Translations under genes and position numbers: made by a program
Shown: positions 37,510 through 45,937 of the stretch, piece after piece
How positions within the stretch are numbered: position 1 is the stretch's first letter
How the letters are laid out: each line of letters starts with the position of its first letter
The notes under the pieces: generated by a model
Database searches by the model: none
Told to the model about the DNA's origin: nothing
What the model saw: the letters and a program-made list of their open reading frames with translations, nothing else
Assembly: GCA_019359595.1 (NCBI GenBank)
Contig: JAHHGZ010000015.1
Coordinates: forward strand, 62,001 to 126,000
From: Cyanomargarita calcarea GSE-NOS-MK-12-04C
GTDB taxonomy: Bacteria; Cyanobacteriota; Cyanobacteriia; Cyanobacteriales; Nostocaceae
Reading direction: 5' to 3'
DNA: 64,000 nucleotides

Positions 37510-37976
37510 TTGTACTCCCCAGCCACTTGCTTCAAAGTTTCCAAGTCAATTTTTTGCAATCCCTTTTTCAAAGCCCGAATCGCAGTCTCTCGCAAAATCA
37601 TATCCATCAAACCGATATAACCTCCTGTTGCTTCCCCCAAAGTCTTCAACATCGTCTGACTCGAAAGATTAGAAGCCACTGGTAATTTTAAAATTTGCTC
37701 AGAAGTAACCCATTCTTCATGAAGTCCATATTCTGAACCATACTGTTTGGTTAAAATCGCATGACGTAACGCCAAAGCTACAACTTGAGAACTTGGTGCA
37801 TCGTAACCCAAGTTAATCCCCATAATGCAGCGTGAATAACTATCAATAACCGTTGTTAACCAAGGACGACCGAGAATTTTGCCATGCTGGTCTACCAACA
37901 AAACATCCACACGGGTATGGTCGCACTGCCAAACTTGATTACTATGTTCTACTTGTAAATCTTTTCCGTCATTGCA
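37506..37976 (-). pseudogene. TnsB-TnsC deletion fusion
   Basis: The frame reads DGKDLQVEHSNQVWQCDHTR, then DVLLVDQHGKILGRPWLTTV to GLHEEW, which is the first part of the TnsB catalytic core with its first DDE aspartate. At ~37710 it switches to EQILKLPVASNL...TAIRALKKGLQKIDLETLKQVAGEYK, the C-terminus of V-K TnsC. Missing are the TnsB N-terminal DNA-binding domains, its second Asp and Glu, and the whole TnsC AAA+ core. The frame is preserved, but neither transposase nor AAA+ function is possible. It is translationally coupled to tniQ. Confidence 0.9.
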
Positions 37977-38055
37977 TTTGTCGTAAAGGTAGTAGAAAAT
38001 TCTGCATCCTGCATACAGTGTTTTATCAAAACATAGTTGTATTATACTACTTGAG

Positions 38056-38289
38056 TGACAAAGAATTTGTTAATTTATGCAAAATCATGATTTTCCCGAT
38101 TTCTGGGAATTGACAATTAAATTGAGAAATATCTGGTATTTGACATCTAATTTGTGAATTAAAACTGAAAGGGCTGTGACTGCTTTAAATAGCAAAACCC
38201 TGTCATAGTTCTTGCAATGACAGGGTTTGATAGATTTTGAATTGTATGACAATATTTTGTTAAATTGACAAATAATTAGTTAATGTACA
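38056..38289 (-). repeat. CAST left-type end (tnsB side) with TnsB-site repeats
   Basis: Read inward from the TGTACA terminus at 38289, TGTCA motifs occur at about 38270, 38251, 38222, 38145, 38115 and 38060 (all inverted relative to the plus strand). The outermost 24 bp match the other end perfectly in inverted orientation. Confidence 0.8.
38195..38228. terminator. Strong hairpin inside the CAST left end
   Basis: Perfect 12-bp arms (AAACCCTGTCAT / ATGACAGGGTTT) with a 10-nt loop. It also carries two inverted TGTCA sites. It could block read-through from dcd into the element or be part of the TnsB-binding end. Confidence 0.6.
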
Positions 38290-38296
38290 CCCTTTA

Positions 38297-38896
38297 TTAA
38301 ACTTTTGCTAAAGTCACATTTTCTGGTTGGTCTTGATATTTACCTTGACGAGCTTCGTAACTGATAGCACAAGGTTCACCTTCCAAAAATAATAATTGCA
38401 CCACACCTTCATTCGCGTAGATGCGACAGTCTGCGCTAGAAGAATTGGAAAATTCTAAAGTTAGATGTCCCCGCCAAGCAGCTTCCGCAGGAGTTAAGTT
38501 TGCAATTATGCCACATCTTGCATACGTGGATTTACCGATACAAATTACTGTAATATTCTCTGGAACTTCCAGTTTCTCCAATGCCACGCCCAAACCGTAG
38601 GAGTGGGCAGGTAGAATAAAATAATTACCACTAGCATCTGTATGCAAAGATGTTGGTTCTAAATTTTGTTGATTAAAGTTTTTGGGATCGACTACAGTTC
38701 CGGGGATGTGGCGAAAAATGCGAAACTCAACGCTTGATAGACGGATATCGTAGCCATAGGAAGATAAACCATAGCTGATGACACTACGTAGGTGTGAAGT
38801 GTCATTACTTTTTGTCTCTCGGATTAAACTTGGCTCAAAGGGAGAAATCATACCCTTTAGAGCCATTCTAGCAATCCAAATATCGTTCTTAATCAC
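38297..38896 (-). CDS. dcd: dCTP deaminase
   Basis: 199 residues. Deaminates dCTP to dUTP, feeding dUMP to thymidylate synthesis. Visible signatures: SYGLSSYGYDIRL, IGKSTYARCGI, TPAEAAWRGHLTLEFSN (containing the catalytic Glu) and IYANEGVVQLLF, ending with GKYQDQ. Full length. Its stop codon is 7 bp from the CAST end and it faces thyX across the element. dcd and thyX act in the same dTMP route, which suggests they were neighbours before the insertion. Confidence 0.93.
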   Translation of the reverse strand: MIKNDIWIARMALKGMISPFEPSLIRETKSNDTSHLRSVISYGLSSYGYDIRLSSVEFRIFRHIPGTVVDPKNFNQQNLEPTSLHTDASGNYFILPAHSYGLGVALEKLEVPENITVICIGKSTYARCGIIANLTPAEAAWRGHLTLEFSNSSSADCRIYANEGVVQLLFLEGEPCAISYEARQGKYQDQPENVTLAKV

Positions 38897-39087
38897 AAAA
38901 TCACCGACTTTCTAAGATAGCGCGATCGCTGTTAATTTTAAACAAATTAGGATGTTTGAGATCCTCCCCATCCTACCTTGCGGTTGAGGGTGGGGATTCC
39001 AAGAATTACTTTTCTCTTGATTATTCAATCAAAAATGTTAATTTTGCTTGCAGCTACGGTACAGGGTAAGCTAAAATCCAAAATTCT

Positions 39088-39624
39088 TTAAGGTCGATGA
39101 GTTCGACGGATTTCTGTGATTTGGTCTGCGACATCAAGAATTGATTTAGGCATCTCTGGCCCTGTGAGAATGATATCAACATTCCGAGGACGTTTTGCCA
39201 GAAATCCTAAAACTTCGGCTTCGGGAACTAAACCAAAGTTAATCGCTAAACTTAACTCATCCAGGACAACGAGAGAATACTTACCCTCGAAGACAACCTT
39301 TTGTGTATGTTGCCACAGTTCTTGTAGAGATTCGCTTTCAGTATCGTCTAGATGGGGTGTATCGATACAACGAGGTAAATCGCAGCGAATCCAATCTAAT
39401 TTTTGGGCTAGTCGAATGGGTTGATTGTAGCCCTGATGAATGCCACCTTTGAGAAATTGCACTATTAATACTGGTGTGCCTTGACCGGCAATTCTCAGTG
39501 CCTGCGCCATAACAGTAGTAAAAAAGTTCCGATGCAAGCTAGTGAAAACTTGCACTAGTCCTTCAACCGGATATTGGAAGTTAAGACTTGAATTTACGCT
39601 TGGGGTTTCTAGCTGGGCGACCAT
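39088..39624 (-). CDS. CobO-like corrinoid adenosyltransferase homologue without P-loop
   Basis: 178 residues. The body matches ATP:corrinoid adenosyltransferase (CobO/BtuR): VLIVQFLKGG, SLVVLDELSLAINFGLV with the Walker-B-like LDE, VDIILTGPE and ADQITEI. Where CobO has its phosphate loop (GxGKGKTT), this protein reads FTSLHRNFFTTV, so the lysine and glycines for ATP binding are absent. It may therefore be a non-catalytic paralog with another role. No other cobalamin gene is nearby. The family assignment is good, the activity doubtful. Confidence 0.78.
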   Translation of the reverse strand: MVAQLETPSVNSSLNFQYPVEGLVQVFTSLHRNFFTTVMAQALRIAGQGTPVLIVQFLKGGIHQGYNQPIRLAQKLDWIRCDLPRCIDTPHLDDTESESLQELWQHTQKVVFEGKYSLVVLDELSLAINFGLVPEAEVLGFLAKRPRNVDIILTGPEMPKSILDVADQITEIRRTHRP

Positions 39625-40094
39625 AGGGAAATGTCAAAAATAGTACAATAGATCAAATCAGTTTTGCTCTTGTTAGTTGATGCCAACGTATCTCTATAAT
39701 CCAGCAATTTTAAAAAAAATGTATTCTATCTAGCAAACTGCATTCCTAGTCAAACACTAGGTTTGTCTTTAAGTCAATAGTTATTTAAATTTATATATTT
39801 GCTTGGATCGTGAAACTAATTGTTAAAAATGACACAAATATTATGAAAAAAGCTGGTAGCAGTTCAAAATTAATAAATGTTATATTTCCTGTTTATTTGG
39901 GCACAACAGATTTAGAGCGTTATTTACGTGACATGACTAGAACCAAACTCCGCTCCTCCCGTACGAGCGGGGTAAAGAGCGCTCCTTTGCTCCTTTGGAC
40001 TCAATATAAGTAATTGCTTAAGAATACCTAAAGCGCTAGATGAAAGCGTAATCTTGAGGCTATATCCTATTATTCAAAAATTGAGGCTACTCCA
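39625..40094. other. Intergenic region upstream of rph
   Basis: AT-rich, with a 67-codon ORF (39810-40013) lacking recognisable features and a small hairpin around CGCTCCTCCCGTACGAGCGG (39951). I do not call a gene. Confidence 0.45.
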
Positions 40095-40835
40095 ATGGTT
40101 TGGCAGCGCCCAGATGGTCGGCAACCTGATCAACTCCGTCCCATCAGCTTTGACTCTGGTTTCACCCGCTTTGCTGCGGGTTCTGTTCTCACAAAATGCG
40201 GTGATACTCAGGTTCTTTGTACTGTCAGCGTGGCAGAGGGAGTCCCGAAATTTCTTGCCGGAACTGGTAAAGGTTGGCTAACTGGTGAGTATCGAATGCT
40301 CCCATCAGCTACCCAGCAGCGGTATGAACGGGAATTTATGAAATTATCGGGACGGACTCAAGAAATTCAGCGTTTGATTGGGCGTAGCTTGCGGGCAGCG
40401 TTGGATTTTGAAGCGTTGGGAGAACGAACCTTGACAGTGGATGCTGATGTGTTACAAGCAGACGCCGGAACTAGGACAGCAGCGATTACAGGCGGGTTTG
40501 TGGCATTAGCACAGGCGATTTCTAAATTATTGAATTCGGGAGTCTTAAAGCGATCGCCTCTTGTTGGACAGATAGCGGCGGTTTCTGTGGGCTTATTAGA
40601 ATCCGAGCCATTTTTGGATTTAAACTACCCAGAAGACGTTGCAGCGGCTGTGGATTTCAACGTAGTGATGAATCAGCATCTGGGGATAATAGAAGTCCAG
40701 GGAACCGCAGAGGAAGCTAGCTTTAGCCGTCACCAGTTGAACCAACTACTGGATTTTGCTGAAAAAGGAATTCAGCAATTATTAATCGCTCAACAGGAGG
40801 CTATACCGGATTGGAAGCAGATTTTTCTTTCTTGA
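40095..40835 (+). CDS. rph: Ribonuclease PH
   Basis: 246 residues. A phosphate-dependent 3' exoribonuclease that trims tRNA 3' ends. It starts [19 protein letters not shown] and has the family markers [32 protein letters not shown]-rich [15 protein letters not shown] and [21 protein letters not shown], covering the phosphate-binding and catalytic residues. Full length. It starts at ATG 40095. It is followed 146 bp later by the phosphogluconolactonase gene on the same strand. Confidence 0.95.
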   Translation: MVWQRPDGRQPDQLRPISFDSGFTRFAAGSVLTKCGDTQVLCTVSVAEGVPKFLAGTGKGWLTGEYRMLPSATQQRYEREFMKLSGRTQEIQRLIGRSLRAALDFEALGERTLTVDADVLQADAGTRTAAITGGFVALAQAISKLLNSGVLKRSPLVGQIAAVSVGLLESEPFLDLNYPEDVAAAVDFNVVMNQHLGIIEVQGTAEEASFSRHQLNQLLDFAEKGIQQLLIAQQEAIPDWKQIFLS

Positions 40836-40981
40836 GTAGAGGATTAAATTCGGGGCAGGGGAAGAATTAATTCCTTTCCCATTCCCGAGTCGGGATGTTA
40901 AGAGTTTCAAAAGGTAAAACAGGAAATTGTCATAATTTCGCTATTCTATTGCTGGAAGTCGGGAATACGAAAAGTGAAGTG

Positions 40982-41716
40982 ATGAACAAAAAGCTAGAAG
41001 TTTTATCAGATCGGTCAGCGCTGATTGCACGAGCGCTAGAATTGATATTGTCTAAGATAGAAACTGCCATTCAAGAGCGGGATCGGTTTACCATAGCCCT
41101 GGCTGGCGGTAGTACACCTGAACCATTATACGAAGCGATCGCCTCTTCAAACCTGGCTTGGGATAAAATACATGTGTTTTGGGGGGATGAACGTTATGTC
41201 CCACCAGATCATTCAGACAGCAATGAACTGATGGCGCGTCGTGCGTGGCTAGACCGGGTTGATATACCAGAGGCTAACATTCACGCCATGCCGACTCTAG
41301 ATGGCGATCCCGCAGTTTCTGCCACGAAGTACGAACAGCATCTACAGGAATTTTTTCATACTTCGCCGGGAGAGTTCCCCAGTGTGGATGTAATTTTGCT
41401 GGGAATCGGCGATGATGCTCATACCGCATCTTTGTTTCCCCACACTCCAGCGCTAAAAGTACGCGATCGCTTAATTACTGTGGGTAACAAAGATGAAAAT
41501 CCTCGCATAACCTTCACCTACCCATTTATCAATGCTTCTGATTGCGTGATGTTTCTGGTTACTGGTTCCAACAAAAGACCAGCCTTAGCTCAAATCTTTG
41601 CGGACTCGGCAGATGACTTCACATACCCATCCCGCCTCATTCAACCCCAAGGGGAACTTTGGTGGCTGCTAGATGCGGCTGCGGGTTTGGAACTCAAACC
41701 GAATCTGCGTATGTAA
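40982..41716 (+). CDS. pgl: 6-phosphogluconolactonase
   Basis: About 244 residues from ATG 40982; the frame is open to 40895, but the family N-terminus (KKLEVLSDRSALIARALELI) starts here. It hydrolyses 6-phosphogluconolactone in the oxidative pentose phosphate pathway, the main NADPH source of cyanobacteria in the dark. Motifs: ALAGGSTPEPLYEA, HVFWGDERYVPPDHSDSN, LLGIGDDAHTASLFPHTP and the C-terminal GSNKRPAL. Intact. Confidence 0.94.
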   Translation: MNKKLEVLSDRSALIARALELILSKIETAIQERDRFTIALAGGSTPEPLYEAIASSNLAWDKIHVFWGDERYVPPDHSDSNELMARRAWLDRVDIPEANIHAMPTLDGDPAVSATKYEQHLQEFFHTSPGEFPSVDVILLGIGDDAHTASLFPHTPALKVRDRLITVGNKDENPRITFTYPFINASDCVMFLVTGSNKRPALAQIFADSADDFTYPSRLIQPQGELWWLLDAAAGLELKPNLRM

Positions 41717-41805
41717 CAGTAGTAATTGTTAAAATCTAAAGCTAGAGTTGCTCGCTCTGCTTGCCAGCACTATTTTTTGATGATCCTGAATAAAGGCTTA
41801 ATTCC

Positions 41806-42759
41806 ATGATCGTCTGTCCAAATTGCAATCACCCGAACCCAGACGGCGCTGTCCAGTGTGAAGCTTGTTACACCCCGTTACCAGCGACGACTAATTGTCC
41901 CAGCTGCGGAACAACCGTGCAAGCAGATGCGGCTTTTTGCGGTCAATGTGGCTTTAATCTGCGTGCTGCTAATGCACCATCTGTAGCTGCAACTATCGCT
42001 CCTGATATCGCAGTAGAGGCAGATCCCCTAGTTAGACCTGACTCAATTCCACAATCTGAACCTGTGGTTGTTACTGCAGCTGGCAGACCCCCTGAACCCG
42101 TCCCAGCGACAGTAGTGGCAGCCCCACCATCTGGAAACCCTCCTGAACCTGTACCAGCGACAGTGTTCGCAGCCCCACCACCCCCTGTATTAGAAGAACT
42201 GGAACCCGAACCCGCAGCCGTGGAATTACCACCGCCACCTGTATTAGAAGAACCGGAACCCGAACCCGCAGCCGTGGAATTACCACCGCCACCTGTATTA
42301 GAAGAACCGGAACCGGAACCTGCACCCGCGCCTGTATTAGAAGGACCTGAGCCTACAGCCGTGGAAGCACCTCCTGCACCGCCTCCACTAGCACCGCTGC
42401 CAATGACAGCATCTAGAACTCAACTTCAACAGATTACTGCGGGTTTAGTCCACTTACAATCTGACACCCACATAGAGTTACCGCATAATCTCTCTGTAAT
42501 TCATATCGGCAAGCCGAATGACCGTATCCCTCCGGATATAGATGTATCAGGATTTCCTAACTCTGAAGTTGTCTCACGGATTCATGCAGATATTCGTGTT
42601 GAGGGAGATGGCTGCTATATCGAAGATGTCGGAAGTTCCAACGGCACTTATATCAACAACTTGCCGTTGTTGCCAGGGAACCGACACAGATTGCGACCAG
42701 GCGATCGCATTAGTTTGGGTAAAGGAGACATGGTGACATTCCTTTTCCAACTTTCATGA
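41806..42759 (+). CDS. Double zinc-ribbon and FHA domain protein
   Basis: 317 residues. Two zinc ribbons (CPNC...CEAC at ~4-20; CPSC...CGQC at ~30-48) are followed by a Pro/Glu-rich linker with tandem repeats of PPPPVLEEPEPEPAAVEL type (42170-42330) and a C-terminal FHA domain (IHIGKPNDRI, SRIHADI, DVGSSNGTYINN). FHA domains bind phosphothreonine, so this is a scaffold or sensor in Ser/Thr kinase signalling. It is followed 37 bp later by another FHA gene, suggesting joint function. The linker repeats are near-identical in DNA and prone to copy-number change. Confidence 0.88.
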   Translation: MIVCPNCNHPNPDGAVQCEACYTPLPATTNCPSCGTTVQADAAFCGQCGFNLRAANAPSVAATIAPDIAVEADPLVRPDSIPQSEPVVVTAAGRPPEPVPATVVAAPPSGNPPEPVPATVFAAPPPPVLEELEPEPAAVELPPPPVLEEPEPEPAAVELPPPPVLEEPEPEPAPAPVLEGPEPTAVEAPPAPPPLAPLPMTASRTQLQQITAGLVHLQSDTHIELPHNLSVIHIGKPNDRIPPDIDVSGFPNSEVVSRIHADIRVEGDGCYIEDVGSSNGTYINNLPLLPGNRHRLRPGDRISLGKGDMVTFLFQLS

Positions 42760-42796
42760 GGAGGTTATAGTGGAAAAAATTTAACACTATCCTTGC

Positions 42797-43168
42797 GTGA
42801 TTACACTAATCCTACTGCATCCACTAAAATCCATCACGGCTCAAAGTTGGACTTTTGAGGACGAACCAATCATTCGCATAGGACGGGCGATGGATAATCA
42901 TGTTGTTCTCTATAGCGCTGTGGTTTCCCGTCGTCATGTCGAAGTGCGACAAGTTGATGAAGGCTGGCAAGTTATTAGTTTAGGTGCTAACGGCACTTAT
43001 GTGGACGGGGAACTGATTTTTCAAGCTCCGGTAATCGATGGAGTAATCCTTCGTCTTGCTCGTTCTGGTCCCCAAGTCCAAATCCGTTTAGGAGAAAATG
43101 ACTCTAATGAAGTCATAGCCGGAACAACTTTATTGGAGCGTTTTCCGCAAACTGTGGGTTCGAGTTAG
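42797..43168 (+). CDS. FHA domain protein
   Basis: 123 residues starting with GTG at 42797; GAGGAGG lies about 30 nt upstream, so initiation signals are not strong. The domain is essentially a single FHA: PIIRIGRAMDNHVVL, VSRRHVEVRQ and LGANGTYVDGE, with the phosphopeptide-binding Arg, Ser and Asn positions. It is the partner gene of the longer FHA protein upstream, and probably binds the same class of phosphothreonine ligands. Confidence 0.88.
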   Translation: MITLILLHPLKSITAQSWTFEDEPIIRIGRAMDNHVVLYSAVVSRRHVEVRQVDEGWQVISLGANGTYVDGELIFQAPVIDGVILRLARSGPQVQIRLGENDSNEVIAGTTLLERFPQTVGSS

Positions 43169-43187
43169 TAGTTAGTAGCTTGAGAAA

Positions 43188-43215
43188 GGGTAAAGGGTAA
43201 AGGGTAAAGGGTAAA
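43188..43215 (+). repeat. Heptamer tandem repeat
   Basis: Four exact copies of GGGTAAA, an STRR-type repeat common in filamentous cyanobacteria. Confidence 0.9.
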
Positions 43216-43351
43216 AAAGAATAGAATTCCCCCCTTCCCCTTTGCCCCTTCCCCCTCTTCCTACCAACCTATTAGGATAGAAGTAATTGAGTTAATAAAT
43301 TTATCCTTTGAGTTGAGGGTTTAACATCTTGACCTCTACAGGTAGGTGGCT

Positions 43352-43400
43352 CGTTTTAAGTTGAGGCCCCAATCCACATATATAAACTTCTTCCTTCTTC
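43352..43400 (+). repeat. Dispersed repeat copy 2
   Basis: Matches 20742-20790 with high identity, including CCAATCCACATATATAA, and runs into a CTTCTTC tandem repeat (43387-43419). Confidence 0.6.
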
Positions 43401-43435
43401 CTTCTTCCTTCTTCCTTCATTCATTGAAACTCACT

Positions 43436-44173
43436 ATGACGCAATCTGGTAAAAATATCGAATGGCTCCAAAATCAAGCCCCGCCAACTGTGAAGCGGAT
43501 GGGGCTTACTTGGTTAATTGCTGCGGCGATCGCTACTGCAGTATTATGGCAAATCCCAGGTGGGGATTATATTTTATACCCCTTTACCATCTTGGCGACT
43601 TGGTTCCACGAAATGGCGCACGGTTTAATGGCCATGCTATTGGGGGGACAGTTTCAGCAATTGCAGATTTTTTCCAATGGTTCCGGTGTTGCTTCCTACG
43701 CTGTTCCAGTATCTTTCGATCCAATTCGTCGTGCCATAATCGCAGCAGCAGGTCCGATGGGACCTCCGATTGCTGGTGCAGCTTTAATTTTGGCTTCGAG
43801 AAGCTTTAAAATTGCGAGTTTAAGCTTGAAGATATTAGGCGGATTTTTACTGCTTTCCACATTAATTTGGGTGCGATCGCCTTTTGGCTTTGTTCTAATT
43901 CCTTTACTAGGTTTAATTATTCTCGGTATCAGCTTGAAAACACCGCACTGGTTCCAGGGGTTTGGGATTCAATTCCTTGGGGTACAAGCTTGTGTGAGTA
44001 CTTACCACCAACTTGATTATTTATTTAGCTATAGCGCTGGTTCTTTGGGAATTTCCGATACTGCCCAAATACAGCAGAATTTATTACTCCCTTATTGGTT
44101 TTGGGGTGGATTGATGGCGATCGCTTCTCTAATTATTTTGGTGCAGAGTTTGCGTGTGACTTATTACAAATGA
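43436..44173 (+). CDS. M50-like membrane zinc metalloprotease family protein
   Basis: About 245 residues from the ATG at 43436 (the upstream 30 codons translate the tandem repeat and are rejected). Six or so membrane helices. The zinc motif TWFHEMAHGLMAMLLGG lies in a helix as in site-2 proteases and related M50 peptidases, and AAAGPMGPPIAGA follows. Probably a thylakoid or plasma-membrane protein; its substrate is unknown, and some of this subfamily may be non-proteolytic. Confidence 0.82.
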   Translation: MTQSGKNIEWLQNQAPPTVKRMGLTWLIAAAIATAVLWQIPGGDYILYPFTILATWFHEMAHGLMAMLLGGQFQQLQIFSNGSGVASYAVPVSFDPIRRAIIAAAGPMGPPIAGAALILASRSFKIASLSLKILGGFLLLSTLIWVRSPFGFVLIPLLGLIILGISLKTPHWFQGFGIQFLGVQACVSTYHQLDYLFSYSAGSLGISDTAQIQQNLLLPYWFWGGLMAIASLIILVQSLRVTYYK

Positions 44174-44316
44174 AGGAAGAAGTAAGAAGAAATAGCTAAT
44201 AAAAACTTTAGTTCTGATGAATTTAGAGCTTCAGTCAAAAAAAAAGATGTTTTTTTCATGCTACGCAAACTCAAAAAACAGCGTCCTTGTTTCAATCTCA
44301 TTTTTTTAAAGGTGAC

Positions 44317-44371
44317 TCCTTCTTCCTTCTTCCTTCTTCCTTCTTCCTTCTTCCTTCTTCCTTCTTCCTTC
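44317..44371 (+). repeat. Heptamer tandem repeat (CCTTCTT)n
   Basis: About eight copies of a 7-mer in 55 bp, located in the 5' leader of the next gene; the same unit occurs at 43387-43419. Confidence 0.9.
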
Positions 44372-44410
44372 GTGAATAAGGTATTATTCGTTTTGCTACG
44401 GAGTTTTTTT

Positions 44411-45046
44411 ATGTCTTTCGATTCTTATAAAAATATCGGTGAAGTTCTGAAGGAATATAATATTATTTCATCTGAGGCCAATTTTATTATAGAAACGCCA
44501 ATAAACATTCGGGAAGCATTCAAAGAAGATTTGGAATTTTCACTCCGAGAATTTAATTTTGAAGATTCAGAGTACGCTATTTGTGAAGCAGTTATTTTCC
44601 CTATTTTGAAAGAAATATATCGCAATTACCGTGAGGATTTTACACTTTGGAGTCACAAAAGTCTGACTTATGACGAAAAACTCTCTGGTGTACCTGATTA
44701 TCTGATTGCGAAAAAGTCCCCGTTAGGAAAAGAGGTTTTTGAAAAGCCATTTTTCGTGGCAGTTGAAGCTAAAAGGGATGATTTTAACAAAGGATGGGGA
44801 CAATGTTTATCTGAAATGGTCGCAATCCAAAAGATAAATCAGCAACCGGACAAACAGACCATATATGGAGTTGTGTCTAATGGTCAATTTTGGCAGTTTG
44901 CTAAATTGAAAGCTAATCTGTTAACTAGAGAAGTTAATTCTTATATTTTATCTAATTTAGATACATTATTGGCAGCTATTAATTATATATTTATTCAATG
45001 TGAGCGCGAGCTTGAAATGCTTGCGTTTAATATCTCAATCACCTAG
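44411..45046 (+). CDS. PD-(D/E)XK-like nuclease-fold protein
   Basis: About 211 residues from ATG 44411; upstream codons come from the tandem repeat. The segment VPDYLIAKK...KPFFVAVEAKRDDFNKGWGQCLSEMVAIQ has the layout of a PD-(D/E)XK fold (Asp, then ExK in VEAKRDD, then a Gln-containing helix). Proteins like this are frequent, poorly characterised cyanobacterial genes, some related to restriction enzymes. No methyltransferase partner lies next to it. Function unknown. Confidence 0.68.
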   Translation: MSFDSYKNIGEVLKEYNIISSEANFIIETPINIREAFKEDLEFSLREFNFEDSEYAICEAVIFPILKEIYRNYREDFTLWSHKSLTYDEKLSGVPDYLIAKKSPLGKEVFEKPFFVAVEAKRDDFNKGWGQCLSEMVAIQKINQQPDKQTIYGVVSNGQFWQFAKLKANLLTREVNSYILSNLDTLLAAINYIFIQCERELEMLAFNISIT

Positions 45047-45128
45047 TAGTTCGCCAGATTAATTTCGCTCTTATTCCAAGATGCCCGACTTATTTAAGAA
45101 GTCGGGATCTAATCCTCATAAATAGTAT

Positions 45129-45707
45129 TTACTCCTTCCCAAACGGCTGTACCCAATATTTCCAATTTTCTTTATTAAAAGGTGACTTCCACTTTTGAAT
45201 TAATGCCAATTCTAACCTCTGCCTTGGTCTTGTAGAAATCGGCGCATCCCACCAAAAGCCAATGTTCACGGCAGTTTTTAACCCATACCGATAATGCAAA
45301 TCTTGGTACTTTTCAATATACCGCTTGCAATCATGTACCCCTTTCCACCGCTTGTTAGATTTACAAGTTTCGCCGATATATAGTAGCAAATTTGTTGCCA
45401 TATCGATGACAAAATACAAACAGGCTTCACCAGGACTATCGACAGGTAAACGATAAAATGATAGTGCCGATGGCTGTAAAATAAACGGGTCGATAATATC
45501 CGGGTCAACGTGAGACTTCGGTATTTGAAATAAAGTATTTTGTTGAATGGGTTCGCTTGTTCTTACATGTTGTTGATGGACAATGATTTGGTTTTTCCAC
45601 TTTGTGAGTGTTTTCTCATCCATCAACAACACTGGAGTTCTGTTGCCGAGTACTGGCTTAATTTCCGAGAGTGAGAACAAGTCAAGTTGATTGATTTCCA
45701 ATAGCAC
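45129..45707 (-). CDS. GIY-YIG nuclease family protein
   Basis: 192 residues. A polar N-terminal region is followed by a GIY-YIG-type core: ACLYFVIDMATNLLLYIGETCKSNKRWKGV, with the Arg/Tyr positions of the active site and a downstream Glu-containing helix (LELALIQKW). GIY-YIG enzymes cut DNA in repair, recombination or mobile elements. The gene stands alone between two accessory genes. Apparently intact; target unknown. Confidence 0.75.
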   Translation of the reverse strand: MLLEINQLDLFSLSEIKPVLGNRTPVLLMDEKTLTKWKNQIIVHQQHVRTSEPIQQNTLFQIPKSHVDPDIIDPFILQPSALSFYRLPVDSPGEACLYFVIDMATNLLLYIGETCKSNKRWKGVHDCKRYIEKYQDLHYRYGLKTAVNIGFWWDAPISTRPRQRLELALIQKWKSPFNKENWKYWVQPFGKE

Positions 45708-45937
45708 TCCCTAAAAACGCAACTTGGGAATGCTAACACTTATTTGTTATATTTAGAACATTAGCTTTGTAACTCTGTATACATTTAATTCGGAATTGCT
45801 AAATTTACAAAACTTAGCAATTCGTGCCAATTATCACCTAGCCAAGCAGCCGTTTTAGCTAGATGTGCCTGAAGTTTTGCGATCGCCGAGGCAAACCCTC
45901 AAGCTTTGTGAGAAATCCGGTTAAGTGTGATTTTTTA

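Larger units (their letters stand above)
29228..38289. mobile_element. Decayed type V-K CRISPR-associated transposon (CAST), 9,062 bp
   Basis: Bounded by a perfect 24-bp inverted repeat starting TGTACATTAAC (29228-29251 and 38266-38289), followed at both ends by repeated TGTCA sites typical of TnsB binding in Tn7-like V-K elements. Inside are a V-K-type CRISPR array, a cas12k stump, a CvkR-type MerR gene, tniQ and a TnsB-TnsC fusion, plus cargo with restriction and HEPN-like genes. The order matches V-K CASTs: array and cas12k at one end, tnsB/tnsC/tniQ at the other. No target duplication is seen (AGAAG left, CCCTT right). It lacks a functional transposase and effector, so it is non-autonomous. 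Confidence 0.9.

Noticed and set aside
37853-38113. Plus-strand ORF antisense to TnsB
   Set aside because: The minus strand clearly encodes TnsB residues.
38289-38400. Homing protospacer in the 3' end of dcd or thyX for the CAST
   Set aside because: I compared the four spacers and the sequence after the last repeat with both flanks and found only short chance matches.
39810-40013. 67-codon ORF upstream of rph
   Set aside because: No homology, no SD and ordinary AT-rich sequence; probably chance.
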